64,000 bases of DNA from CAYRML01 sp050942825 (GCA_050942825.1 JBMNOA010000002.1:1-64000); one strand, 5' to 3'. Shown: positions 50,203-57,941, counted from the first letter of the stretch. The notes: generated from the sequence alone by a model not told the origin. Program-made: numbers and translations.

Positions 50203-51165
50203 TTGCGCCAAGATTGGCAGAAATGGGAAGATCAATATCTGTCTCCTTATGCAGCCAGAAGCAGCCGCAGCTTGGGCCGCCTGAAACCTGAAGAGCCATG
50301 TCCGATCCGCACCGCTTATCAAAAAGACAGGGATAAGATCATCCATTCCAAAGCTTTTCGCCGTCTCAAGCATAAAACACAGGTCTTTATCGCACCTAAA
50401 GGTGATCATTTTCGTACCAGATTGACTCATGTTTTGGAGGTTTCTCAAATTGCCCGTACTATTGCCAGAGCTTTATGTCTCAATGAGGATCTGACGGAAG
50501 CTATTGCTTTGGGGCATGATTTAGGGCATACCCCTTTTGGGCATGCCGGAGAAAGAGCCTTGGCTACTCTTTATCCCGGCTTCAGCCATAATAAACAAAG
50601 TTTGCGTGTGGTAGATTGTCTGGAAAGAGGCGGCCGAGGCCTTAACCTCACTTATGAAGTGAGGGACGGTATACTTAATCATTGTGGAGAAGGCGTGCCT
50701 GCTACTTTGGAGGGCAAAATAGTTCGTATTTCTGATCGTATAGCCTATATCACACATGATATTGATGATGCTATCAGAGCGGGGCTGATTTCAGAGGATG
50801 AATTGCCTTTATCAGCTACAGCTGTTTTAGGCAAAACTCATAGCATTAATATTGATACCATGGTTTTAGATATTATTAATAATAGCATGAACAGAAATGA
50901 TATAGAAATGTCGCCTAAAGTTACAGAGGCTATGAATGATTTACGCAATTATCTTTTTAATAAAGTCTATTTTCGTCCTCATGCTTTGAAAGAAGAACAA
51001 AAACTAAGCCGTAAATTAGTGGATTTTTATAATTATTATCTACAAAATACTGATGCTTTGCCTAAAGAATATATTTGTCAGCCTCTGACGGTAGCAGTTT
51101 GCGATTATATAGCTGGTATGACTGATAATTTTGCGCTAGAAGAACACGATCGTATTTTTGGCTAA
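50203..51165 (+). CDS. dgt: Deoxyguanosinetriphosphate triphosphohydrolase-like protein
   Basis: HD-superfamily dNTP triphosphohydrolase, which releases tripolyphosphate from dNTPs and may balance the pool. The 320-residue protein keeps the metal site: His76 (RTRLTHVLEV), His105-Asp106 (LGHDLGHTPFGH) and Asp178 (ISDRIAYITHDIDDA). It is the shorter Gram-positive type. It starts at a TTG (50203) after AAGGATGTGATTTT. Clostridia often keep this gene ahead of dnaG-rpoD, as here. Substrate range cannot be deduced. Confidence 0.9.
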   Translation: MRQDWQKWEDQYLSPYAARSSRSLGRLKPEEPCPIRTAYQKDRDKIIHSKAFRRLKHKTQVFIAPKGDHFRTRLTHVLEVSQIARTIARALCLNEDLTEAIALGHDLGHTPFGHAGERALATLYPGFSHNKQSLRVVDCLERGGRGLNLTYEVRDGILNHCGEGVPATLEGKIVRISDRIAYITHDIDDAIRAGLISEDELPLSATAVLGKTHSINIDTMVLDIINNSMNRNDIEMSPKVTEAMNDLRNYLFNKVYFRPHALKEEQKLSRKLVDFYNYYLQNTDALPKEYICQPLTVAVCDYIAGMTDNFALEEHDRIFG

Positions 51166-51167
51166 CA

Positions 51168-51195
51168 AAAAGAGAGCCTTTAAAGGCTCTCTTTT
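51168..51195. terminator. Palindromic terminator behind dgt
   Basis: AAAAGAGAGCCTTT (51168-51181) and AAAGGCTCTCTTTT (51182-51195) form a perfect 28-base palindrome three bases after the dgt stop. With A-runs and T-runs on either side of the stem it could work in both directions. Confidence 0.85.
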
Positions 51196-51215
51196 CAAGC
51201 TGCTGACAGCGGCAC

Positions 51216-51295
51216 AAAAGAAGGAAAAACCTTTCCGCAGGGTCATGCTATATCGGCTGTGACCAAAAGCCGATCAGGGTTTTTAACCTTCTTTT
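51216..51295 (+). ncRNA. Predicted pseudoknotted RNA element ahead of dnaG
   Basis: The closing stem is AAAAGAAGG (51216-51224)/CCTTCTTTT (51287-51295), stacked on AAAAACC (51225-51231)/GGTTTTT (51278-51284). Inside is hairpin ATCGGCT (51252-51258)/AGCCGAT (51268-51274), whose loop TGACC (51260-51264) can pair with GGTCA (51241-51245) to form a pseudoknot. I do not recognise it as a known riboswitch. It could be a riboswitch, a small RNA or a complex terminator. The 280 bases between it and dnaG are A+T-rich; a 7-codon frame at 51508-51531 has a good binding site but nothing else supports it. Confidence 0.45.
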
Positions 51296-51576
51296 AATAT
51301 TTTGTTAAATATATTGATAAAATATACTTCAAATTTTGCTAAAATGTAAAACTTTCTGTAGGTATAAATTGCCATTTTTCGGTAATAATAGAAACGAAAT
51401 AGCAGGAATATAATAAAAAAAAGCGAATATACCTGCCTAGGCATTATTAAGATAAATATACGATATTAGTCGATTAAGCAATAAAAAGTGCAATAGAGGG
51501 AATTAATATGGAGGTGGCGAAAGATTATTAATTCATACTAAAGCATATTTTATGTAAATAATCCAGAGGTTCGTTC

Positions 51577-53364
51577 ATGAATATTTTCGTGCCACCGCAA
51601 ATCCTTGATGAAATAATTCAAAAAACAGATATAGTGGAATTAGTCAGTGAATATCTTACTCTAAAAAAACAGGGTAAAAATTTCGTTGGCTTATGCCCTT
51701 TCCATTCTGAGAACACGCCATCTTTTTCTGTCAGCCCCGAAAAGCAGATTTATTATTGTTTTGGCTGTCAAAAGGGTGGCAATGTCATCAATTTCGTAAT
51801 GGAGACCGAGGGTCTGACTTTGCCGGAAGCTGCTGAAAAATTAGCAGAGAGACTTGGTATTGCCATCCCCGAAAAAGATTATGATTTCAAGCAAAATGCT
51901 AAGCAAAAAGAAAAGCAGGATATATTGCGTATTCATCAGCTGGCTGCAGATTTTTACAGACACCACTTGTATGGTGCTCAGAGTAAGGTAGGCGCCAACT
52001 ATTGTGCTAAAAGGGGTCTTGGCAAAGAAATTATTAATGCTTTTGCTATTGGTTATGCGCCGGAAAATGATTGGCAGGCCTTAGGTAATTATCTAAAAAA
52101 GCAGGGTTATGCTCCAGCTTTGATAGAAAAAGCCGGTTTGATCAGCAAAAGCGCTAAAACAGGTCATTATTATGATAAATTTCATGGCCGTTTGATTTTC
52201 CCCATTTGTGATTATCGCTCCCATGTTATCGCCTTTGGCGGTCGTATAATTGGAGAAGGCCAGCCTAAATATATAAATTCTACGCAAACGCTTATTTATA
52301 ATAAATCACATAATCTTTATGCAATACATATAGCTGCATCTTCCATCCGCCAAAATGATTTGGCTATAGTTATGGAAGGCTATATGGATGTCATCATGGC
52401 TCATCAAAATGGTGTCACTAATGCGGTAGCCTCTTTGGGTACGGCTTTGACTGCACCACAGGCGCGTTTGCTGAAAAGATATACTACCAATGTCCTACTG
52501 GCTTATGATGGGGACAGTGCCGGTACCAAGGCTGCTCAAAGAGGCTTGGAAGTTATGAGCCAAGAGGGCCTTAATATCCGTATTTTGCCTTTGCCACGGG
52601 ATATGGATCCCGATGCTTTTTTGCGTCAAAATGGCAAAGCAGGTTGGGATGATTTTGTACAAAAACACTCTTTGGGTGTTTTGGAATATCTCTTAAAGGC
52701 TGCCGAAGCCAAATATCCCGCTAAAAGCGTAACTGATAAGGGATTGATAATCAAACAATTAATCCCGGCTATCAGCAAAACATCCAGTCATGTGGAAAGA
52801 GATAGTTTTATCCGTTTATTAGCCCATAGATTAGAGGTAGAGGCGGAAGCAATTTATGCTGACTTGGCTAAAAACGGAATAAAAATCAGCAACTCTGCCT
52901 CCAAAACAAAAGTAGCCTCAAAGAAACCAATTATTGTCAAGTCCCCTTCTTTAAAGGCTATCAATCCGCTATTTTCTTTGCTTTTGCAAGATAAAGAATC
53001 TTTTTATCGCATGAGGCAAGAAACAGGTTATGATTTTTGCCGCAACGAAGAGGAAAAAAAATTGGTAGAACTCGTTGAGTCTTTAGGTGATAATTATGAT
53101 TGGCAAATTGTAACTTTATTGCATATATTACCACAGGAAAATGAAGGGTTACGACAACTTTTGTTGAATTTATTACAAGCAGAAGTTCCCCTATCTAATA
53201 GTTCCGATATCATTGATACTTGGATAAAAAACTGTAAATTGAACAATTTGCAAAAAGAGATCCTGATTTTGCGCCAAGAGCTTACCGAACACCCAGAAAA
53301 TTGCCATAATTTATTAAAAAAGATAAGCACTTTACAACGAAAAGTGCAAAAATTAAAATCATAA
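51577..53364 (+). CDS. dnaG: DNA primase
   Basis: Synthesises RNA primers for replication. The 595-residue protein has the N-terminal zinc site C40, H43, C61, C64 (GLCPFHSENTPSFSVSPEKQ and YYCFGCQKGG), the TOPRIM core (VMEGYMDVIMAHQNGV and LLAYDGDSAGTKAAQRGLE) and a C-terminal helicase-binding part of about 150 residues. CAGAGGTTCGTTC precedes the ATG. It pairs with rpoD as in the macromolecular synthesis operon, here without rpsU. Confidence 0.97.
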   Translation: MNIFVPPQILDEIIQKTDIVELVSEYLTLKKQGKNFVGLCPFHSENTPSFSVSPEKQIYYCFGCQKGGNVINFVMETEGLTLPEAAEKLAERLGIAIPEKDYDFKQNAKQKEKQDILRIHQLAADFYRHHLYGAQSKVGANYCAKRGLGKEIINAFAIGYAPENDWQALGNYLKKQGYAPALIEKAGLISKSAKTGHYYDKFHGRLIFPICDYRSHVIAFGGRIIGEGQPKYINSTQTLIYNKSHNLYAIHIAASSIRQNDLAIVMEGYMDVIMAHQNGVTNAVASLGTALTAPQARLLKRYTTNVLLAYDGDSAGTKAAQRGLEVMSQEGLNIRILPLPRDMDPDAFLRQNGKAGWDDFVQKHSLGVLEYLLKAAEAKYPAKSVTDKGLIIKQLIPAISKTSSHVERDSFIRLLAHRLEVEAEAIYADLAKNGIKISNSASKTKVASKKPIIVKSPSLKAINPLFSLLLQDKESFYRMRQETGYDFCRNEEEKKLVELVESLGDNYDWQIVTLLHILPQENEGLRQLLLNLLQAEVPLSNSSDIIDTWIKNCKLNNLQKEILILRQELTEHPENCHNLLKKISTLQRKVQKLKS

Positions 53365-53407
53365 AAATTAATAATAATCCCCTTAGGAAAGAGAGGTTAC
53401 CTACAAG

Positions 53408-54511
53408 GTGGAACATACTAAAACGGAGGCAGTGAAAAACTTAATAGAATCAGCCAAACAGAGAGGACATATTTCTTATGTTGATATTATGGATGCTCTC
53501 AGCGAAGTGGATCTCACCCCTGAACAAATAGATGAAATCTATGAAAAGTTAGGGCAATTGGGTGTGGAAATAGGCGTGGCCTCCGTAATGATCGAATCTG
53601 CAGACGAGGTTGAGGACTCCGATGAGGTATTGTTGCCGGCCGGAGAACCTATAGACATTGATTTATCGGTACCGGAAGGGATCGCTATTGATGACCCTGT
53701 CCGTATGTATCTAAAAGAAATAGGGCGAGTTCCTTTACTTTCCGCTGAGGAAGAGGTTATTTTGGCCAAAAGGATGGAAGAAGGCGATGAAGAATCCCGC
53801 CGCCGTCTGGCAGAAGCCAATTTGCGTCTGGTGGTCAGTATAGCTAAACGCTATGTAGGGCGGGGTATGCTCTTTTTGGATCTTATTCAAGAGGGTAATC
53901 TGGGCTTGATCAAAGCTGTAGAAAAGTTTGACTATCATAAAGGCTATAAATTTAGTACCTATGCTACTTGGTGGATTAGGCAGGCTATCACTCGAGCCAT
54001 TGCCGATCAAGCTCGTACAATTCGTATACCTGTGCATATGGTAGAAACTATCAATAAACTTATCCGTATCCAACGCAATCTTATTCAAGAACTGGGGCGT
54101 GATCCTTCTCCTGAAGAAATTGCCAAAGAGATGGAGATACCCGTAGAAAAAGTCCGTGATATCTTAAAAATTTCTCAAGAACCGGTATCTTTGGAAACCC
54201 CTATCGGTGAGGAAGAGGATAGTCATTTAGGGGATTTTATCGAAGATGAAGAAGCTCTTGCTCCAGCTGAGGCTGCATCTTTTTTCCTTTTAAGGGAACA
54301 ATTGGAGGATGTTTTGAGTACTTTAACACCTAGAGAAAAAAAAGTATTGCAATTGCGTTTTGGGCTGGATGACGGACGTAGCCGTACTTTGGAAGAGGTC
54401 GGCCAGGTTTTTGGTGTAACCCGTGAAAGAATTCGCCAAATAGAAGCAAAAGCTTTAAGAAAATTGCGTCATCCCAGCAGAAGCAAAAAACTTAAAGATT
54501 ATTTGGACTAA
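53408..54511 (+). CDS. rpoD: RNA polymerase primary sigma factor (sigma-A)
   Basis: The housekeeping sigma factor, 367 residues, which recognises the TTGACA/TATAAT promoters seen throughout this window. Region 1.2 begins at DPVRMYLKEIGRVPLL, region 2 has LRLVVSIAKRYVGRGMLFLD and the -10 reader KFSTYATWWIRQAITRAIAD, and region 4 has the -35 reader TLEEVGQVFGVTRERIRQIE. It lacks the long proteobacterial insertion. It starts at a GTG (53408); GAGAGGT lies about 12 bases upstream. A terminator follows. Confidence 0.97.
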   Translation: MEHTKTEAVKNLIESAKQRGHISYVDIMDALSEVDLTPEQIDEIYEKLGQLGVEIGVASVMIESADEVEDSDEVLLPAGEPIDIDLSVPEGIAIDDPVRMYLKEIGRVPLLSAEEEVILAKRMEEGDEESRRRLAEANLRLVVSIAKRYVGRGMLFLDLIQEGNLGLIKAVEKFDYHKGYKFSTYATWWIRQAITRAIADQARTIRIPVHMVETINKLIRIQRNLIQELGRDPSPEEIAKEMEIPVEKVRDILKISQEPVSLETPIGEEEDSHLGDFIEDEEALAPAEAASFFLLREQLEDVLSTLTPREKKVLQLRFGLDDGRSRTLEEVGQVFGVTRERIRQIEAKALRKLRHPSRSKKLKDYLD

Positions 54512-54514
54512 TAA

Positions 54515-54541
54515 CAACCGGGTCTGTTCGACCCGGTTTTT
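54515..54541 (+). terminator. Rho-independent terminator behind rpoD
   Basis: AACCGGGTC (54515-54523), loop TGTTC, GACCCGGTT (54529-54537) and T-run. Confidence 0.95.
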
Positions 54542-54555
54542 CTTTAATTCTTTTC

Positions 54556-54584
54556 TTGACCACTATCGATAAATTTAGTATAAT
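54556..54584 (+). promoter_or_regulatory. Promoter of the tRNA gene
   Basis: TTGACC (54556-54561), 17 bases and TATAAT (54579-54584) end 27 bases before the tRNA. Confidence 0.85.
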
Positions 54585-54611
54585 ATAATTCGCTCGGCTA
54601 TTTGATGTTGA

Positions 54612-54686
54612 GGGCCTATAGCTCAGCGGTAGAGCCACCGGCTCATAACCGGTCGGTCCCTGGTTCGATCCCAGGTGGGCCCACCA
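54612..54686 (+). tRNA. tRNA with CAU anticodon, probably tRNA-Ile2 (lysidine type)
   Basis: The cloverleaf is complete: acceptor GGGCCTA/TGGGCCC, D stem GCTC/GAGC, anticodon stem ACCGG/CCGGT around CTCATAA, T stem CCTGG/CCAGG around TTCGATC, and encoded CCA (75 bases). The anticodon CAU could be Met or Ile2. The acceptor C4-G69 and C5-G68 pairs are those I recall as TilS recognition elements in E. coli tRNA-Ile2, and the sequence resembles Bacillus tRNA-Ile2 (GGCTCATAACC) more than elongator tRNA-Met. It is not the initiator, which has GGG/CCC in the anticodon stem. Confidence 0.85.
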
Positions 54687-54692
54687 AAATAA

Positions 54693-54743
54693 AAGCCTCT
54701 CAAATGCCTATATTTTGGGTGTTTAAGAGGCTTGATATTTTTA
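54693..54743 (+). terminator. Probable terminator behind the tRNA
   Basis: AAGCCTCT (54693-54700) pairs with AGAGGCTT (54726-54733), followed by GATATTTTTAT. The long loop and imperfect T-run make this a moderate call. From here to 55062 lies A+T-rich DNA with only a weak 29-codon frame (54848-54937) and the promoter below. Confidence 0.55.
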
Positions 54744-54954
54744 TCTTCAAAAGAATCATGAACTATTTTTGCATTTATCCATAATCATAATACTGATAGT
54801 TTCCTTCTCGAAACAGACATGTACTAACAACAAAGAATATTTCTTATATGGTGGCTACTAGAAACGATGGTGTTAAATACATTGCTAAAAGAAAACCGGG
54901 TGTTTTATTAAAATATGCCAACTTTGATATATTATAGAGAAGGACATCAATTTC

Positions 54955-54983
54955 TTGAGAAAACAGCTAAAAGATGTTAAAAT
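54955..54983 (+). promoter_or_regulatory. Promoter of the small unknown gene at 55063
   Basis: TTGAGA (54955-54960), 17 bases and TAAAAT (54978-54983). It coincides with the TTG that would otherwise start a 97-residue frame and argues for the shorter protein. Confidence 0.55.
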
Positions 54984-55062
54984 AACTATAAGTAAAATGA
55001 ACATACTAAGAGAAGAAAAGATAGTGGATAATTACTTCGCGATTTTACGGGAGTGGTGGAAT

Positions 55063-55248
55063 ATGACGGAAGAAAAAAATAAACCCTGGTATAGTCCCCC
55101 CATGATGGAAAACCCGTTTTTTCACCCTGATATAACTCCTGAGGAGTATGATGTCGAAAGAGCCTATTTTGTTAAACATTGGGATAATTATAAACGTGGC
55201 TTATATAAACTACTGTGGAAGCAGCAACAAGAAAATGTTAATAGATAG
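55063..55248 (+). CDS. Small hypothetical protein, aromatic and proline rich
   Basis: A 61-residue protein, MTEEKNKPWYSPPMMENPFF, then HPDITPEEYDVERAYFVKHW and a basic end. It has six Pro, three Trp and six Tyr and no cysteine or membrane segment. I do not recognise it. The ATG at 55063 lies 9 bases after GGGAG; a longer frame from a TTG at 54955 begins exactly on the predicted -35 box, so I reject that start. A good terminator follows directly. It lies between the tRNA and the phage relic, so it may be accessory DNA. Confidence 0.5.
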   Translation: MTEEKNKPWYSPPMMENPFFHPDITPEEYDVERAYFVKHWDNYKRGLYKLLWKQQQENVNR

Positions 55249-55249
55249 A

Positions 55250-55282
55250 AACCATCTACTGGTAAACGGTAGGTGGTTTTTT
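55250..55282 (+). terminator. Rho-independent terminator
   Basis: AACCATCTAC (55250-55259) pairs with GTAGGTGGTT (55269-55278), one G-U pair, with T-run 55277-55282. It closes the small hypothetical gene. Confidence 0.85.
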
Positions 55283-55373
55283 AATGCTCATTTTTAGTTA
55301 ATCAGCACTTTGTCATTTGATGGAGTGTTTTTGATTATGCCCTGAGCACGGCGTAAAAAGGTTCAATATTTCG

Positions 55374-55444
55374 CTATCTGCCAGCAAAAAATGCAGGACG
55401 GTTAGTGATGCAACCACGTTAAAAGCGTAACCGAGAAAGGATAG
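55374..55444 (+). other. Predicted three-way RNA fold in front of the phage relic
   Basis: CTATC (55374-55378)/GATAG (55440-55444) encloses CTGC (55378-55381)/GCAG (55393-55396) and CGGTTA (55399-55404)/TAACCG (55428-55433). The fold ends just before the start codon of the phage fragment and overlaps its AAAGGA. It looks like a carried-over phage leader; I cannot match it to a known ribozyme. The stems are short, so support is modest. Confidence 0.3.
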
Positions 55445-55448
55445 ACAC

Positions 55449-55565
55449 ATGAAAAGAGAGTTTTTAAAAGGGTTAGAGCTTGCCGATGATATTACAGATC
55501 AAATCATGGCCGAACACGGCAAAGGCATTGAGAAATATAAAACGGCAAACGAGAGCTGGATATAA
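55449..55565 (+). pseudogene. Remnant of a phage scaffolding protein (GP20 type)
   Basis: A 38-residue frame, MKREFLKGLELADDITDQIM, then AEHGKGIEKYKTANESWI. The first 30 residues match what I recall as the N terminus of phage minor structural/scaffolding proteins of the Phage_GP20 family (MKREFLKGL-L-DE-I--IMAE-GK-IEK). Those proteins are about 150-200 residues, so this is a truncated relic. The binding site GAAAGGATAGACAC is intact. No other phage genes are seen; the tRNA gene 760 bases upstream could mark an old integration site. Confidence 0.65.
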
Positions 55566-55621
55566 ATCCATTGTAAAAAGAAAAATATAAAGGAAAAAAT
55601 ATTTTATTTGCGAATATCTAT

Positions 55622-55630
55622 TGGTATAAA
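55622..55630 (+). promoter_or_regulatory. Possible extended -10 promoter of trmK
   Basis: TGGTATAAA (55622-55630) is an extended -10 motif 25 bases before the trmK start; no good -35 is present. Confidence 0.4.
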
Positions 55631-55654
55631 AGATTATTAAAGAAGGGGATCAGT

Positions 55655-56350
55655 ATGCAAATAGAACTTAGCCATCGTTTGGATAAAGTTGCCGGCATGG
55701 TTATTCCCGGGAAAATTACTGCCGATATCGGAGCCGACCATGCTTATTTGTCGGTTTATTTGGTAATCAATAATATTTGTCCCAAGGTTATCGCTACTGA
55801 TAGGGTTAGAGGGCCTTTGGTTTCTGCCCGCCAATTAGTTGAACTCCTTTCTTTGGATAAGCAAATAGATATTCGCTTAGGGGAAGGATTAGAAGTGCTA
55901 ACCCCCGGTGAGGCTGCTACTATCTGCATAGCCGGTATGGGTGGCTCTACCATCAGGTCTATTTTGCATGCTTCCCCTGATGTGTTGGAAAAGACGCAAA
56001 GATTGGTGCTGCAGCCGCAGAGAAATATTGCTGATCTTCGTTATTACCTAGCGGAGACCGGCTGGAAAATCATTGCTGAAGAGATTGTTATGGATAGCGG
56101 TTTTTATTATCAGATAATGTCTGTGGAAAAGGGTCACATGGTTCTTACTGATGAAGAGGCTGAGTTTGGCCCATTGCTTTTAGCTAGGAGGCATCCGCTT
56201 TTGACTTCTTATATGGAATTGAAGCTGGCTGATTATAAAAGTCTGATAGAAAGATTAAATGCGCAAGAGGGTGTTGATGTTCAGGCTCGAATTGAGGAGC
56301 TGATGGACGAAGTCGCCTCCATAGAAAAATTACTGGCAAATTATGGTTAA
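55655..56350 (+). CDS. trmK: tRNA (adenine(22)-N(1))-methyltransferase TrmK
   Basis: A SAM-dependent enzyme that methylates A22 in the D arm of tRNAs, typical of Gram-positive bacteria. The 231-residue protein has the SAM motif TADIGADHAYLSVYLV (near 22-37), the IATDRVRGPLVSARQ loop, the AGMGGSTIRSIL motif and LVLQPQRN, then a C-terminal coiled-coil-like helix. GAAGGGGATCAGT precedes the ATG. It lies behind dnaG-rpoD as in many Clostridia; the usual Nif3-like partner is not next to it. Confidence 0.93.
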   Translation: MQIELSHRLDKVAGMVIPGKITADIGADHAYLSVYLVINNICPKVIATDRVRGPLVSARQLVELLSLDKQIDIRLGEGLEVLTPGEAATICIAGMGGSTIRSILHASPDVLEKTQRLVLQPQRNIADLRYYLAETGWKIIAEEIVMDSGFYYQIMSVEKGHMVLTDEEAEFGPLLLARRHPLLTSYMELKLADYKSLIERLNAQEGVDVQARIEELMDEVASIEKLLANYG

Positions 56351-56353
56351 AAA

Positions 56354-56396
56354 AAACAGAAAATAGGCTTTAATTTCTTTTCTGTTTATATTTTAT
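56354..56396 (+). terminator. A+T-rich terminator behind trmK
   Basis: AAACAGAAAA (56354-56363) pairs perfectly with TTTTCTGTTT (56378-56387), followed by ATATTTTAT. The weak pairs make it a modest call. Confidence 0.5.
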
Positions 56397-56413
56397 AATA
56401 AAATGTTAAAAAG

Positions 56414-56442
56414 TTGCGAAAAAAGTGTACAAGTGCTATAAT
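56414..56442 (+). promoter_or_regulatory. Promoter of rnpB
   Basis: TTGCGA (56414-56419), 17 bases and TATAAT (56437-56442) end 8 bases before the mapped start of the RNase P RNA. Confidence 0.85.
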
Positions 56443-56450
56443 ATTATATC

Positions 56451-56827
56451 GCCGAGTTTTATCCGAGTAAGACGAATGAACGCAGGCAGAGTGCCGAAAG
56501 GCCCTGTCTGAGGAAAGTCCGGGCTCCATAGGGCAAAGTGCTGGCTAACGGCCAGTGAGGGCGACCTTAAGGATAGTGCCACAGAAATGCAAACCGCCTC
56601 CGCTTTTATTGGGGGTAAGGATGGAACGGTGCGGTAAGAGCGCACCAGCAATCAGGTGACTGATTGGCTAGGTAAACCCCACTTGGAGCAAGACCGAAAA
56701 GGAAAATATCAGGGCTGCCCGTCCTTTTTTCTGGGTTAGGTTGCTAAAGACTTCTGGCAACAGATGTCGTAGATAGATGTTCATTTATTACAGAACTCGG
56801 CTTACAGACTTGCTCGGATCAGCTCGG
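56451..56827 (+). ncRNA. rnpB: RNase P RNA, bacterial type A
   Basis: The catalytic RNA that trims tRNA 5' ends. The conserved pieces are present in order: GAGGAAAGTCCGGGCTCC, GGCCAGTGAGGGCGACC, CCACAGAAATGCAAACCGCC, GGTAAGAGCGCACC, GGCTAGGTAAACCCCAC, AGATAGATG and ACAGAACTCGGCTTAC. ATCCGAGTAAG (56461-56471) pairs with CTTGCTCGGAT (56809-56819) as helix P1. The presence of the GGTAAGAGCGCACC region indicates type A rather than the Bacillus type B. The ends are approximate; a good promoter precedes the 5' end. Confidence 0.95.
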
Positions 56828-56866
56828 TAATTTGTTAAATGATGATGTGATAGAGGGGGAAAAACA

Positions 56867-57250
56867 GTGCAGGATTTACAGCAGTTATTTGAGAAAATGC
56901 AAGACTATACCAAAATGACGGAAGAATTGCCTTTTCCCGAATTCTCTCAATATTATCAAGAAGTCATGACCTGCTTGCAAAAAGATTATCAAGAATTTGA
57001 TCAAGAGGATTTGATCAAGGCTAAAGGTATTTGTTCGATAATTTTTATCAATGCTCAAGCAAGAGCTATGAAAAAAGATGATAACCGCAAAAAATTTCTA
57101 AAAATAGCGGAAAAATCAAATTTCTGGCAGGATGCTATCAAGTCCCGTCTTATGAAAGAGGGACTTTCCGCTCAGGAAATAAGCGACAAAGAGGAAGCAC
57201 TATGGCAAGATGATGCCAGCGCAGAGACAAGCGAAGAAGCCGGCCAATAA
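56867..57250 (+). CDS. Hypothetical protein, helical, unknown family
   Basis: A 127-residue soluble, charged protein with predicted helices throughout (QDLQQLFEKMQDYTKMTEEL and MKKDDNRKKFLKIAEKSNFW) and an acidic tail DDASAETSEEAGQ. It has no membrane segment or signal peptide and one pair of scattered cysteines. I do not recognise the family. The GTG at 56867 follows GAGGGGGAAAAACA. It lies between rnpB and trmB and 38 bases before the latter, so it may belong with tRNA-processing genes, but that is only context. Confidence 0.75.
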   Translation: MQDLQQLFEKMQDYTKMTEELPFPEFSQYYQEVMTCLQKDYQEFDQEDLIKAKGICSIIFINAQARAMKKDDNRKKFLKIAEKSNFWQDAIKSRLMKEGLSAQEISDKEEALWQDDASAETSEEAGQ

Positions 57251-57288
57251 GCAGACGTTTTGATTATTGACTTAAAGGAGGGTTTGCT

Positions 57289-57921
57289 TTGCGCCTGCGC
57301 CGACAGCCACAGGCTAAAGAATTTATTCAAAAGAGTGAGCTTTTACTGACCCGGCCACAAGATTTTATTGGTAGGTGGTCATCTATTTATCCTGTAGGCC
57401 CCATATATTTGGAGATAGGCATGGGTAAAGGCCGTTTTATTACCGATTGCGCCTTGCGCTTCCCTGAGAATAATTATCTGGGTTTGGAACTCAGAGAAGA
57501 GATGATTATGACAGCTATTGGTCGGCTGCAGGGGCAAGTCCCGCATAATTTACGCTTTTTATGGCTCAATGCCCGATTATTGCCCGATATTTTTGCTCAG
57601 GGAGAAATAAATGGCATTTATCTCAATTTTTCCGATCCCTGGCCAAAAAAAAGACATGCTAAAAGAAGATTGACCCATCCTAATTTTTTGCATATATATG
57701 AACATATTTTACATCCTGACGGACAAATATTTTTCAAAACTGATAATCAGGATTTCTATTATTGGTCTTTAGATAGTTTTTCCGATAATAATTGGAAGAT
57801 TATAGAAAAAAGTAAGGATTGGCCTTTATGTGAGGGTGATGTAATGACGGAATACGAACAAAGATATCGCCAAAAAGGCCAGCCTATTTATTTTTGTCGT
57901 TTGGCCAATCCAGATAAATAA
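57289..57921 (+). CDS. trmB: tRNA (guanine-N(7)-)-methyltransferase TrmB
   Basis: Methylates G46 in the variable loop of tRNA with SAM. The 210-residue protein has the SAM motif YLEIGMGKGRFITDCAL (near 40-56), the NYLGLELREEM acidic loop and the substrate motif NFSDPWPKKRHAKRRLTHP. It starts at a TTG (57289) behind AAAGGAGGGTTTGC. The N-terminal RLRRQPQAKEFI extension is normal for the Gram-positive type. Confidence 0.95.
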   Translation: MRLRRQPQAKEFIQKSELLLTRPQDFIGRWSSIYPVGPIYLEIGMGKGRFITDCALRFPENNYLGLELREEMIMTAIGRLQGQVPHNLRFLWLNARLLPDIFAQGEINGIYLNFSDPWPKKRHAKRRLTHPNFLHIYEHILHPDGQIFFKTDNQDFYYWSLDSFSDNNWKIIEKSKDWPLCEGDVMTEYEQRYRQKGQPIYFCRLANPDK

Positions 57922-57941
57922 TACTTGTAAGGAGGGGTATT

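Noticed and set aside
51508..51531. 7-codon leader frame (MEVAKDY) before dnaG
   Set aside because: It has an acceptable binding site, but nothing downstream looks like an attenuator and seven codons are too few to support a call.
54602..54784. 60-codon frame over the tRNA gene
   Set aside because: Typical translated shadow of a tRNA; the cloverleaf explains the sequence.
54848..54937. 29-codon frame behind the tRNA
   Set aside because: Weak ribosome binding site, no recognised family; possibly debris of the accessory patch but not supportable.
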